Positions 38,477 to 46,226 of a DNA stretch of 64,000 nt are shown here, one piece after another (positions within the stretch are counted from its first letter, which is position 1; every line of letters begins with the position of its first letter). This DNA is from Halomonas elongata DSM 2581 (GTDB lineage Bacteria; Pseudomonadota; Gammaproteobacteria; Pseudomonadales; Halomonadaceae), in NCBI RefSeq assembly GCF_000196875.2, contig NC_014532.2:2108001-2172000 (forward strand), written 5' to 3'. A program made the translations under genes and the position numbers. The notes under the pieces are model-generated. The model searched no databases. It saw only the letters and a list, made by a program, of their open reading frames with translations, and was not told where the DNA came from.

Positions 38477-39832
38477 TCATTCACCTTCGCCATTGGACAG
38501 CCGGAACCGTAACCCGGGTTCTGCCCGCTCGGCCGTGATACGCCAGCCGTGCGCCGCCGCAATCTCCTGGCAAATCGACAACCCCAGCCCTGCCCCGTGA
38601 TCTCGCCGATGCGCGCCCCGCCAGAATCGCTCAGATAACAATGAAAGCTGGGCCTCATCGACGCCAGGCCCCCTGTCCCGCACAGTGACCGTCTCGCCCA
38701 GGATCTCAACACCGACGACTGTCTTGGCGGGTGCATGCTGAATAGCGTTCTCCAACAGATTCTTCAGCAAGGTAAAACAGGCCGAACGATCCGCTTTCCA
38801 CGTCGCATTGCCAACAGCACGCACCTCCAAATGCACATCGGCAGCCTCCGCCATGCGCCCCAGGAAAGCAGCGACCTCCCGGGCTACTTCTTGCATCGGG
38901 ACATCGGCGAAATGGTAGTTATGCATCTCGCTTGCTTCCGCCAGTCGCAGGAGCTGCTGCACCTGGCGTGACATGTACTCTACATCGCTCAACAGCGAGT
39001 CGCGGTCGTTCCTGCCATCGTCTCGTAACTCGATTTGCGCACGCATCAACGCCAGTGGCGTCTTCAATTCATGCGCCGCCTGGCCAAGAAATTCCTGCTG
39101 TACTCGATAGCCTCGTTCGAGACGTTCCAGGGCACGGTTGAAACTCTCCACGAGTGGGGCGATCTCCGAAGGAATCGCTTCCGTCTTCAGTCGAGCATCA
39201 ATGGAGTGCGGAGAAATCGCCGATGCGGATTCCGAGACATCCCGTAACGGCTTGAGGGTATAGCGCAAAGTGATGTAGGCACATAAACCGAAGGCAATGA
39301 ACAGGACACCGCCGAATATCATGACGCCCGCAACCACGTACGGGAAGGCAGCGCGATGGAGGAGATCCACGAACCTGGCACTGGCCGCAAACTGCAGATA
39401 CCACGTTTTCCCTGCATGCTCGAGGGGCTCCGTGGCGCCATGAAAGGTGTTGCCCTCGTGTTCGAAGGTGAAAGTGCCGCGCTCCAACCAGAGAAGATCA
39501 CCTTCAGCCGGCCAGAACGCCTCTCCCGCACTCGAGAAAACAGCCACGTCCCCCGATTCATCCAGAATCCGATATGCCGTTTCGCGCAGCGGGCCTTTGA
39601 ACAACCAAGCGAGCTCGTTCAGGCGGTGCGAGTCGATCCCTACGGGCCTGTCATTGCTGTCGAACATGATATCGTCCACTAGCCCCTCAGCAGCATCGAC
39701 CAGGTCCATTCGCGCCAGTACGTTACTCTGAAGCAGCACGACCACAGCAATTACCAGCAGCATGATGCTGAGCACCATTCCCGCCACATAGGCCAGCAGC
39801 ACCTTCAGACTGATGCTATTCGGAGGCATCAT
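38477..39832 (-). CDS. Two-component sensor histidine kinase (QseC/PmrB-like)
   Basis: The 451-residue kinase has a membrane segment LLAYVAGMVLSIMLLVIAVV, a periplasmic sensor of about 140 residues, and a second segment VVAGVMIFGGVLFIAFGLCA. HAMP is followed by the H-box QAAHELKTPLALMR, N-box LKNLLENAIQHA and G-boxes DRGPGVD and GAGLGLSIC. It starts at ATG 39832 (a GTG at 39838 is possible), overlapping the response-regulator gene by 17 bp. With the regulator and the MipA/OmpV gene it forms an operon; an envelope or cationic stimulus is a family-level guess. Confidence 0.9.
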   Translation of the reverse strand: MMPPNSISLKVLLAYVAGMVLSIMLLVIAVVVLLQSNVLARMDLVDAAEGLVDDIMFDSNDRPVGIDSHRLNELAWLFKGPLRETAYRILDESGDVAVFSSAGEAFWPAEGDLLWLERGTFTFEHEGNTFHGATEPLEHAGKTWYLQFAASARFVDLLHRAAFPYVVAGVMIFGGVLFIAFGLCAYITLRYTLKPLRDVSESASAISPHSIDARLKTEAIPSEIAPLVESFNRALERLERGYRVQQEFLGQAAHELKTPLALMRAQIELRDDGRNDRDSLLSDVEYMSRQVQQLLRLAEASEMHNYHFADVPMQEVAREVAAFLGRMAEAADVHLEVRAVGNATWKADRSACFTLLKNLLENAIQHAPAKTVVGVEILGETVTVRDRGPGVDEAQLSLLSERFWRGAHRRDHGAGLGLSICQEIAAAHGWRITAERAEPGLRFRLSNGEGE

Positions 39833-40502
39833 CTTCACGAAGCACATACCCCAACCCTTTGACGTTGACGATTCGCTGGCACGAACCGATGGCGAGCAGC
39901 TTACGGCGTATGCGATGCAGTGCCACATCCAGGGCGTTCGGCGTGACCGCCTCACTCAGCCCCCAGGCCGCCGCTTCCAGCGCGCTGCGACGTACAACCT
40001 CTTCATGCTTGTCCAGGAGCAACTGCATGATATGCAGTTCCGACGGGGCAAGGGTGACGCATTCATCGTCGCAACATAATGCACCGGCCTCGGGACGCAG
40101 CATCAGATCGCCGCGACAGGAGTCCAGCGAATGGAACGTCACAGGGCGGCGCAGCAATGCCCGGACACGCGCCACCATCTCGTCCATGGCAAACGGCTTG
40201 GGCAAATAGTCATCGGCTCCAGCGTCGAGCCCCTCCACGCGGTCATGCAATGCATCGCGCGCCGTCAACACGAGGCAAGGCACACCAAGGTCGGCGTTGC
40301 GCACTTTCTGCAGCAAGATGAGCCCATCCCCGTCCGGCAACCCCCGGTCAAGAACCAGCGCTTGATAGGACATCTGCTGGACGGCAGCCCATGCGGTGTC
40401 GATGCGATCGACAACATCGACAGCTATTCCGGCAGCCATCAGCCCTTTGCACATCAGTTGGGCCAGTCGGTCGTGGTCCTCGACCAGGAGTATTCGGCTC
40501 AT
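39816..40502 (-). CDS. OmpR-family response regulator (QseB/PmrA-like)
   Basis: The 228-residue regulator has receiver acidic residues in LVEDHDRL, acceptor Asp in ALVLDRGLPDGDG, Thr in LVLTARD and Lys in YLPKPF. The C-terminal winged helix includes LAPSELHIMQLLLDKHEEVV and DVALHRIRRKL. It overlaps the MipA stop by one base (TGATG) and the kinase start by 17 bp, so it is translationally coupled to both. Confidence 0.93.
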   Translation of the reverse strand: MSRILLVEDHDRLAQLMCKGLMAAGIAVDVVDRIDTAWAAVQQMSYQALVLDRGLPDGDGLILLQKVRNADLGVPCLVLTARDALHDRVEGLDAGADDYLPKPFAMDEMVARVRALLRRPVTFHSLDSCRGDLMLRPEAGALCCDDECVTLAPSELHIMQLLLDKHEEVVRRSALEAAAWGLSEAVTPNALDVALHRIRRKLLAIGSCQRIVNVKGLGYVLREDDASE

Positions 40503-41326
40503 CAGAAATGGTAAATATATCCAAGAAATACGCTATTGGAGGTCGAGCGGTCCACCAGCGGGCTATCCTGAATCTCGTCCGCCAGACTCGTTACTTCCAC
40601 ATCCATGAGGATCGAATGCCGACTATTGAACCTGTAAACCCCACGCACGCCGAGTTCGGCGCTGACGCCAGATTCCCCTGTATAGCCGGGACGGTCGAGG
40701 CGAACCTCATCATCGCGAACACCGAAATAGTAATCGACAGCCTTCTCATCCTGCCATTTCGCCCCTGCACGCGGAGTGAGCAGCATGTGCTCGCCGACAT
40801 GCCATGTTCTCTCCAGGCCTAGATTGACACTTTGGCCATCGCTGTTTCCCGATGCATCGGCGAGCCACTCGACGCTGGCATCAACGAAATCGCTGCTCCA
40901 CTCCAGCCTGGCCCCCGCCCAGAAGCCACCCTTGCGCTCGCTCATGCCATCGAGGATTGGGGCGTCGTCTTCCTCGTAGCCACTGCCGTCGTACTTGCCG
41001 ACGATACCGAAATTGAGTTGTTGAGCGTCGTTGATGTCGACACTCGGCAGCTTGAATTCGATCTGCGGGCCAAATAGATGAATGTACCGGTTCTCGAACT
41101 CAAGCAACGGTATTGGCGTGTTTTCCCGATCGATATCGGTATAAGGCTCCTGCTCGCTCATGATGCCGAGCCCCAGAGCCCAGGATGTGGTCGACGCCCC
41201 CGCACCGGACGGCTCACCGGCCACGGCCGTGAACGACATGCAGGAACCAGCGGCCATCACGGAAAGAGCGGCCATACGCAGGGCGTAACCCGGGGAAGTC
41301 GAGGTCGATGGATGCGATAGCGGCAT
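40502..41326 (-). CDS. MipA/OmpV family outer-membrane protein
   Basis: The 274-residue protein has a signal peptide (ALRMAALSVMAAGSCMSFTAVAG) and an OmpV/MipA beta-barrel: TTSWALGLGIMSEQEPYTDI, LLEFENRYIHLFGPQIEFKL and the terminal NSVFLGYIYHF ending in Phe. ATG 41326 has GAGGAG upstream and is preferred over an extension to 41362. It is the first gene before the QseBC-like pair, an arrangement seen for other MipA genes linked to envelope-stress systems. Confidence 0.88.
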   Translation of the reverse strand: MPLSHPSTSTSPGYALRMAALSVMAAGSCMSFTAVAGEPSGAGASTTSWALGLGIMSEQEPYTDIDRENTPIPLLEFENRYIHLFGPQIEFKLPSVDINDAQQLNFGIVGKYDGSGYEEDDAPILDGMSERKGGFWAGARLEWSSDFVDASVEWLADASGNSDGQSVNLGLERTWHVGEHMLLTPRAGAKWQDEKAVDYYFGVRDDEVRLDRPGYTGESGVSAELGVRGVYRFNSRHSILMDVEVTSLADEIQDSPLVDRSTSNSVFLGYIYHF

Positions 41327-41495
41327 GGGGAACTCCTCACATTGGGTGAAAGGAAGCTTCACTATCGCAGCCGCTCACTTACTGAGAACTTACCGAAACC
41401 CTCGATCGTCGCGATTCTCGGCAAGTACTCTGTAAGACGCGTTGCCGGGAAGCCCCACCCCATGCCAGAGAAGTCGACATTCACCGAACAAGAAC

Positions 41496-42632
41496 CTAAC
41501 TAGGCTCGAGTGATGAGGCAGTGAACACGATGAGCAGTGCCAGAAGGCCCAGAATCCCGAAGGCATAGTGCAACGTGACAAAGTGTGCCACAAAGCCGAT
41601 CAATGGCGGCCCGAGCAACATGCCGCCGTAGCCCAGGGTCGCCACACTGGCAATGGCAATGCCAGGTGGTGTATCGGAATCGTTGGCCGCACGCGAAAAG
41701 GCCAGCGGCATGATGAGAGCGTAACCGATACCAAGGAAGAAGAAACCAAGCAGCGCTACCATGAAATTGGCAGGAAGCACAGCCAGAAGCACACCGATGG
41801 ATGCGGAACATCCCGCGAAGCGTGCGGCGCTCACCGGGCCCAACCAGGCAATCACGCCGCTGCCGATCAACCGCATGATGACCATCGCCATCGAGAATAC
41901 GGCGTACCCGATCGCTCCCTGGGCCATAGTTGCCGATGTGACGGTGACTAGAAACACTGCGCTCCAATCGGCAACGGCACCTTCACCGAGAGAGGAACAA
42001 AAGGCAATGATCCCGACCCAAAGCAGGATGCCATGGGGCAATGGGAAGCGCTTTGTGCCCGCCGGACGCGGCCTCGTCTCGGATTGCCAGCCAATGTTCG
42101 CGAGCCAGATCGTGCTCACGGACATCACGGTACCGATGAGCGCAAAGTGCGCAAGCAGCGACAAGTCCAGCCTGACTGCCATATAGCCCACAGCCGCACC
42201 GACTCCAGCGCCCAGGCTCCACATGGCATGAAACGACGACATGACCGGCTTTTCGATGAAACGCTCCGCCTCGCCTCCCCAGCTGTTCATCGTGACATCC
42301 ATGGCGCCATGACCGGCACCGAACAGAAACAGCGCAGCGGCAGTCATCCAGAGGTTGAATGCACAAGCGATCATCATCAGAGCAAGGGTATAGGCGACAG
42401 CGATAGCAAGTGTGGTGCGCGCAGCACCGAAGGCATCCGAGGCCCTGCCAGCCAGAGGAAACGAGATCAGGGCGCCGGCAGCCAGCACGAGCAATAGCAA
42501 GCCAAGTCGTACACCATCCAGATCATGATGCGACGCTACCGTAGGAATGCGCGAGGCCCAGGAACCGAATAGTCCGCCGTTGAGAAAGAACATGGCGGCC
42601 ACGGCAAGCCAGGCTCTCCGAAGGCTAAACAT
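41496..42632 (-). CDS. MFS transporter (FucP/YbjJ-like)
   Basis: The 378-residue protein has about 12 hydrophobic segments: LAVAAMFFLNGGLFGSWASR at the start, LLLVLAAGALISFPLAGRAS and GAGHGAMDVTMNSWGGEAE in the middle. The latter resembles YbjJ-type transporters. ATG 42632 has GGAGG 5-6 nt upstream and overlaps the DeoR gene by 8 bp, so the two are one operon. The substrate is unknown; the DeoR-type repressor suggests a sugar, polyol or nucleoside. Confidence 0.88.
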   Translation of the reverse strand: MFSLRRAWLAVAAMFFLNGGLFGSWASRIPTVASHHDLDGVRLGLLLLVLAAGALISFPLAGRASDAFGAARTTLAIAVAYTLALMMIACAFNLWMTAAALFLFGAGHGAMDVTMNSWGGEAERFIEKPVMSSFHAMWSLGAGVGAAVGYMAVRLDLSLLAHFALIGTVMSVSTIWLANIGWQSETRPRPAGTKRFPLPHGILLWVGIIAFCSSLGEGAVADWSAVFLVTVTSATMAQGAIGYAVFSMAMVIMRLIGSGVIAWLGPVSAARFAGCSASIGVLLAVLPANFMVALLGFFFLGIGYALIMPLAFSRAANDSDTPPGIAIASVATLGYGGMLLGPPLIGFVAHFVTLHYAFGILGLLALLIVFTASSLEPS

Positions 42633-43371
42633 GAAGGACCTCCAGAGCCGAACTGCCGAATACCCCCTCTTCCTCGGCATCGGTGATCAGACAATCGATA
42701 TCCTCGAGCGCGATTGCCCTATGCCGAGCGCGTCGCCCGACCTTCTCGCGTGAGGCCAGCACCAAGGTTCTCTTGGCCGCTCGGGACATGGCGTGCTTGA
42801 GATGCGCCTCTTGGAAATCATCAACACTCAGCCCAAATTCTGCATCCAGGCCACAAGCGCCGAGTACGGCAACGTCCGCGTAAAGGCTGGCGGCGGCCAG
42901 CAGGGCCGAATCACCGACATTGACGCCGCCGCGTACGCTCAACTGGCCTCCCAACATGAAGACATCGACACCATTTTTCTGGCATGCCACCGCAACCCAT
43001 GGAGAAGGTGTCATCACCAGCAACCCCGGCTTCGGCTGTAGCCTCTCGGCGAGCGAAAGTACCGTGGTCCCGCCATCGAGTAATAGAGTGTCAGCATCGT
43101 CAATCGACTTCGAGGCCCGCTCGGCAATGGCATCGAGGGCCCGTTGATGAACGGTGATCCGATGCTGCAGAGGAGCCGCGGCCGGAGCGGTGGAAACCGC
43201 ACCACCCCGGACCCGCTGTGCCTTTCCCTGTCGTTCGAGAGCAATGATGTCTCGGCGAATGGTGTCCAGTGACACGCCGAACTCCACGGCAAGGTCCTGC
43301 GCGACAAGTTGCTCGCCATTGGCAAGCCTGGCCATTAGCTGCTGCTGCCGGGTTTCCGGGACGTTTAGCAT
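42625..43371 (-). CDS. DeoR-family transcriptional repressor
   Basis: The 248-residue protein has an N-terminal HTH QLVAQDLAVEFGVSLDTIRR followed by RVRGGAVS, then a DeoR sensor domain with DTLLLDGGTTVLSLAERL and VLGACGLDAEFGLSVDDF. The ATG at 43371 is chosen since GGGAG lies 5 nt upstream; an upstream frame to 43539 crosses the palindromic promoter region. It probably represses its own operon, including the MFS transporter, through the palindromes at 43381-43438. Confidence 0.88.
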   Translation of the reverse strand: MLNVPETRQQQLMARLANGEQLVAQDLAVEFGVSLDTIRRDIIALERQGKAQRVRGGAVSTAPAAAPLQHRITVHQRALDAIAERASKSIDDADTLLLDGGTTVLSLAERLQPKPGLLVMTPSPWVAVACQKNGVDVFMLGGQLSVRGGVNVGDSALLAAASLYADVAVLGACGLDAEFGLSVDDFQEAHLKHAMSRAAKRTLVLASREKVGRRARHRAIALEDIDCLITDAEEEGVFGSSALEVLHV

Positions 43372-43380
43372 TATGTCTCC

Positions 43381-43438
43381 CATGCATGGAAATGCAGTAT
43401 ATTGCAATATCATGCAATTTTTAGCATCTCCATGCATG
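43381..43438. promoter_or_regulatory. Palindrome cluster upstream of the DeoR-MFS operon
   Basis: CATGCATG occurs at 43381-43388 and again at 43431-43438, exactly 50 bp apart. Between them lies the perfect 12-bp palindrome ATATTGCAATAT (43399-43410), flanked by further TGCA units. The arrangement suggests a multimeric operator for the DeoR repressor 10 bp away. Confidence 0.5.
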
Positions 43439-43606
43439 AAGCGCCAGAGACCTGGATGGCAGTCAGCAGTCATGACGGCATTCAACTGCTCGGAACCGAC
43501 CCGGCATAGAAGTCGATCATCCGACTGGTGGACGAGCACCCTCTCGACCCAGGCATCACGGATCTGTTACTGACGGGTAGTAAGCAATACGCAGGCCTGA
43601 TCGATG

Positions 43607-44437
43607 TCAGCCATCCAGATCCGCGGCAAGCGCCACCGTTTTCTGCTCCTCCAACAGGCGAAGCCGTTCGCTGAGGGCTTGCCTGATGGATGTATAGGCG
43701 GTGCTTCCCAGCGCCAGGCGGAACGGGGGCGTCTCGGCGTCTGCCGCCACGATGATGGCATCGACCGTCTTGGCGGCATCCCCCTTGATGGCAAAATCAC
43801 CGGACGCCACCGCTCGTCGGACTTCGCCGGCCGGCGTATCTTCATAGCAGGCAAGGGGGTGGGCATGATCCAATCCGGCAGCGAAGTTGGTGCCAGTCGG
43901 TCCCGGCTCGATGATCAAGCAATCGATGCCGAACGGTGCGACCTCCTTGGCGACGGATTCCACGAATCCTTCGATACCCCACTTCGTCGCATGGTAGAGA
44001 CTGAAGTTCGGATAGGCGATCTGCCCTCCTTCCGACGAGACTTGAACGATGCGACCGCCCCCCTGCTCCCGCAAATGTGGAAGAGCGGCACGAATGAGCT
44101 GAATCGACCCCGTAAGGTTGGTGGCGATCTGGCGCTCAATCTGTGCGTCGCTCACTTCTTCACCAGCGCCGAAGAGACCATAACCGGCATTGCTGACCAC
44201 GACGTCAATACGCCCCATACGTTCGAAGGCTTCCTGCATGACGGTTCTAATTGCCTTGGTGTCCGTCACATCGAGGGTGAGCGCATGCAGTCGATCACCA
44301 TGACGCTGGAGCAACTCATCGAGTACGCCAGACTGTCGTAGCGTAGCGACCACACGGTCGCCGCGTTCGAGCAGCCGCTCGGTGAGAAGGCGGCCAAGGC
44401 CGGTGGATGTACCTGTGATAAGCCAAGTCTTGGACAC
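43607..44437 (-). CDS. Short-chain dehydrogenase/reductase
   Basis: The 276-residue classical SDR has cofactor motif ITGTSTGLGRLLTERLL, NAGYGLFG, catalytic Ser in IVQVSSEGGQ and YHATK. Proteins of this subgroup are common targets of adjacent LysR regulators. It is divergent from the LysR gene across 109 bp, so it is the probable regulated target. The substrate is unknown. Confidence 0.9.
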   Translation of the reverse strand: MSKTWLITGTSTGLGRLLTERLLERGDRVVATLRQSGVLDELLQRHGDRLHALTLDVTDTKAIRTVMQEAFERMGRIDVVVSNAGYGLFGAGEEVSDAQIERQIATNLTGSIQLIRAALPHLREQGGGRIVQVSSEGGQIAYPNFSLYHATKWGIEGFVESVAKEVAPFGIDCLIIEPGPTGTNFAAGLDHAHPLACYEDTPAGEVRRAVASGDFAIKGDAAKTVDAIIVAADAETPPFRLALGSTAYTSIRQALSERLRLLEEQKTVALAADLDG

Positions 44438-44546
44438 GAGAAATCTCCTAAATCGTTCATCACATGTTGCAAGACAAAGGCTATGGCAGTATCACTGTTT
44501 AAAGAATACCCAACAATTGGCATGAAGAAGTGAAAACTATTCACCA

Positions 44547-45440
44547 ATGAGCAAGCCATCGCTAACTGACCTCAAGGCCTTCCAGGCAGTGGCCGAACAC
44601 TGCAGTTTTCGCCGGGCAGCCGACCTACTGGGCGTCAGTCGTTCTTCTCTCAGCCACACTGTACGTTCCCTCGAACAAAGACTAGGCACGAGACTGCTGC
44701 ACCGAACCACACGTAGCGTATCCTTGACCGAAAGCGGTGAGCGCTTGCTACGGCGTTTGAAACCCTTGTTGAGCGATTTGGACACAGTCCTGGAAGAAGC
44801 ATCGAGCTCCGAAGGAAGAATCACGGGCAAGTTGCGCATCAACGGTAGCGAAGGAGCGATTCGCCTGTTACTGCAAACCGTCGTGCCACGCTATCTCGCC
44901 CTTCATGATGGCGTTGAACTCGATCTCGTGGCCGAGGGACGGCTCGTTGACATTGTCGGACAGGGTTTTGATGCAGGTGTCAGGCTGAGAGAGGCCGTCC
45001 CTCAGGATATGATCGCCATCCCAGTAGGACGCGATATGCGCTTTCTTGCCGTTGCCTCACCTCGCTATCTGCGTGGTCGGACGGCACCCGAGACACCGGA
45101 TGACCTGGCCACCCACCAATGCATAAGGCAGAGGTTGCCGAGTGGCAAGCTCTACCGCTGGGAGTTCCATCGGAATGGCCAGGACGTGGCGGTCGATGTA
45201 CCCGGCGCCCTGACCCTGGATAGCAGTCAACTGATGGTAGAGGCTGCAACGGATGGTCTGGGTATTGCCTATGTGCCTGAACCCTACGTACAGGCCCATC
45301 TGAACGAGGGGAAGCTGGTCACCGTGCTCGAAGCCTGGTGCCCACCCATTCCAGGCCTGTTTCTCTACTACCCCAACAATCGACATGTGCCACCAAGCCT
45401 GCGGGCTTTCGTCGATCTACTGCGAGAGCTGCAAATGTAG
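44547..45440 (+). CDS. LysR-family transcriptional regulator
   Basis: The 297-residue regulator has an N-terminal winged HTH (LKAFQAVAEHCSFRRAADLL, SLSHTVRSLEQRLGTRLLHR) and a C-terminal effector domain with DVPGALTLDSSQLMVEAATD and GLGIAYVPEPYVQ. It resembles the CrgA/DmlR-like group often next to SDR genes. It is divergent from the SDR gene, which is the likely target. Confidence 0.92.
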   Translation: MSKPSLTDLKAFQAVAEHCSFRRAADLLGVSRSSLSHTVRSLEQRLGTRLLHRTTRSVSLTESGERLLRRLKPLLSDLDTVLEEASSSEGRITGKLRINGSEGAIRLLLQTVVPRYLALHDGVELDLVAEGRLVDIVGQGFDAGVRLREAVPQDMIAIPVGRDMRFLAVASPRYLRGRTAPETPDDLATHQCIRQRLPSGKLYRWEFHRNGQDVAVDVPGALTLDSSQLMVEAATDGLGIAYVPEPYVQAHLNEGKLVTVLEAWCPPIPGLFLYYPNNRHVPPSLRAFVDLLRELQM

Positions 45441-45512
45441 TATTCGCCGTGTCGAGACTCGAACGTCTTCGCATTGATGCCTCGAGCCACCTTCCAGAGC
45501 CAGGAAAAGTAC

Positions 45513-46169
45513 ATGAGCGTAGCGCCACTTGACCGACTGATGACAAGAGGCCAGATCGACTGGCCAGAGGAAGTGGCCTACGCCACATGCGATCCACAAG
45601 TCACGCATTCCCCTCTTTTCCCCGTCGAGGAAGCCGCTATCGCGAACGCGGTAGAGAAGCGTCGGAGGGAATTCACGGCAGGTCGCTCCGCCGCACACAC
45701 CGTGCAAGAGAAGCTTGGCTTCCCTCCCACGGCAATTCCGATGGGCGAGGATCGTGCACCGATCTGGCCTGCTGGGATGGTCGGCAGCCTCTCCCATACC
45801 GCAGATGCCTGCATCGCGGTGGGGGCCCTGTCACATCGTGTCCAGGCCCTCGGCGTCGATGTCGAAAGCTTGGCTCCTCTTGAAAGCAGGCTTCGCCCCT
45901 ACATTGCCAACCACAGGGAGCTCGCCTGTATGGATAGCCCTCCCGGCCTGGCGGCCTTGCAGATCTTTTCAATGAAAGAAGCCGCCTACAAGGCCCAGTA
46001 TCTTCTCAGCCAGACGTTTTGCGACTTCGATACCCTGGAAGTCGTGCCAGAAGGTCTGCGCTTTCGTCACTCGGTCCCTCCCTTTGCTCGAGGCACCATA
46101 CTGCCCATCCGACAGTGGGCGGGATTCGGCCTGTGCCTGTCGCTCTGCCTGTTGAAAAGGCCCGCCTAG
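45513..46169 (+). CDS. EntD-type 4'-phosphopantetheinyl transferase
   Basis: The 218-residue enzyme has the Sfp/EntD motifs: GSLSHTADACIAVGA, the metal-binding GVDVE (in RVQALGVDVESL), and FSMKEAAYKA with the conserved Lys/Glu. It transfers phosphopantetheine from CoA to the serine of carrier domains. Targets in the window are the EntB aryl carrier, the PCP of the C-PCP-C protein and the PCP of the neighbouring A-PCP-reductase protein. The ATG at 45513 (AGGA 8 nt upstream) is preferred to a TTG at 45474. Confidence 0.92.
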   Translation: MSVAPLDRLMTRGQIDWPEEVAYATCDPQVTHSPLFPVEEAAIANAVEKRRREFTAGRSAAHTVQEKLGFPPTAIPMGEDRAPIWPAGMVGSLSHTADACIAVGALSHRVQALGVDVESLAPLESRLRPYIANHRELACMDSPPGLAALQIFSMKEAAYKAQYLLSQTFCDFDTLEVVPEGLRFRHSVPPFARGTILPIRQWAGFGLCLSLCLLKRPA

Positions 46170-46189
46170 AGCAACGCTCCAGCGGGCCT
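46158..46189 (-). terminator. Terminator after the A-PCP-reductase gene
   Basis: AGGCCCGC (46158-46165) pairs with GCGGGCCT (46182-46189) around an inner GAGC/GCTC stem. On the minus strand it is followed by TTTTC, placing it 38 bp after the NRPS stop. It overlaps the 3' end of the transferase gene. Confidence 0.6.
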
Positions 46190-46226
46190 CGCAACCGGAA
46201 AACCGGGAAGGGATGAAAGTTCTCGT

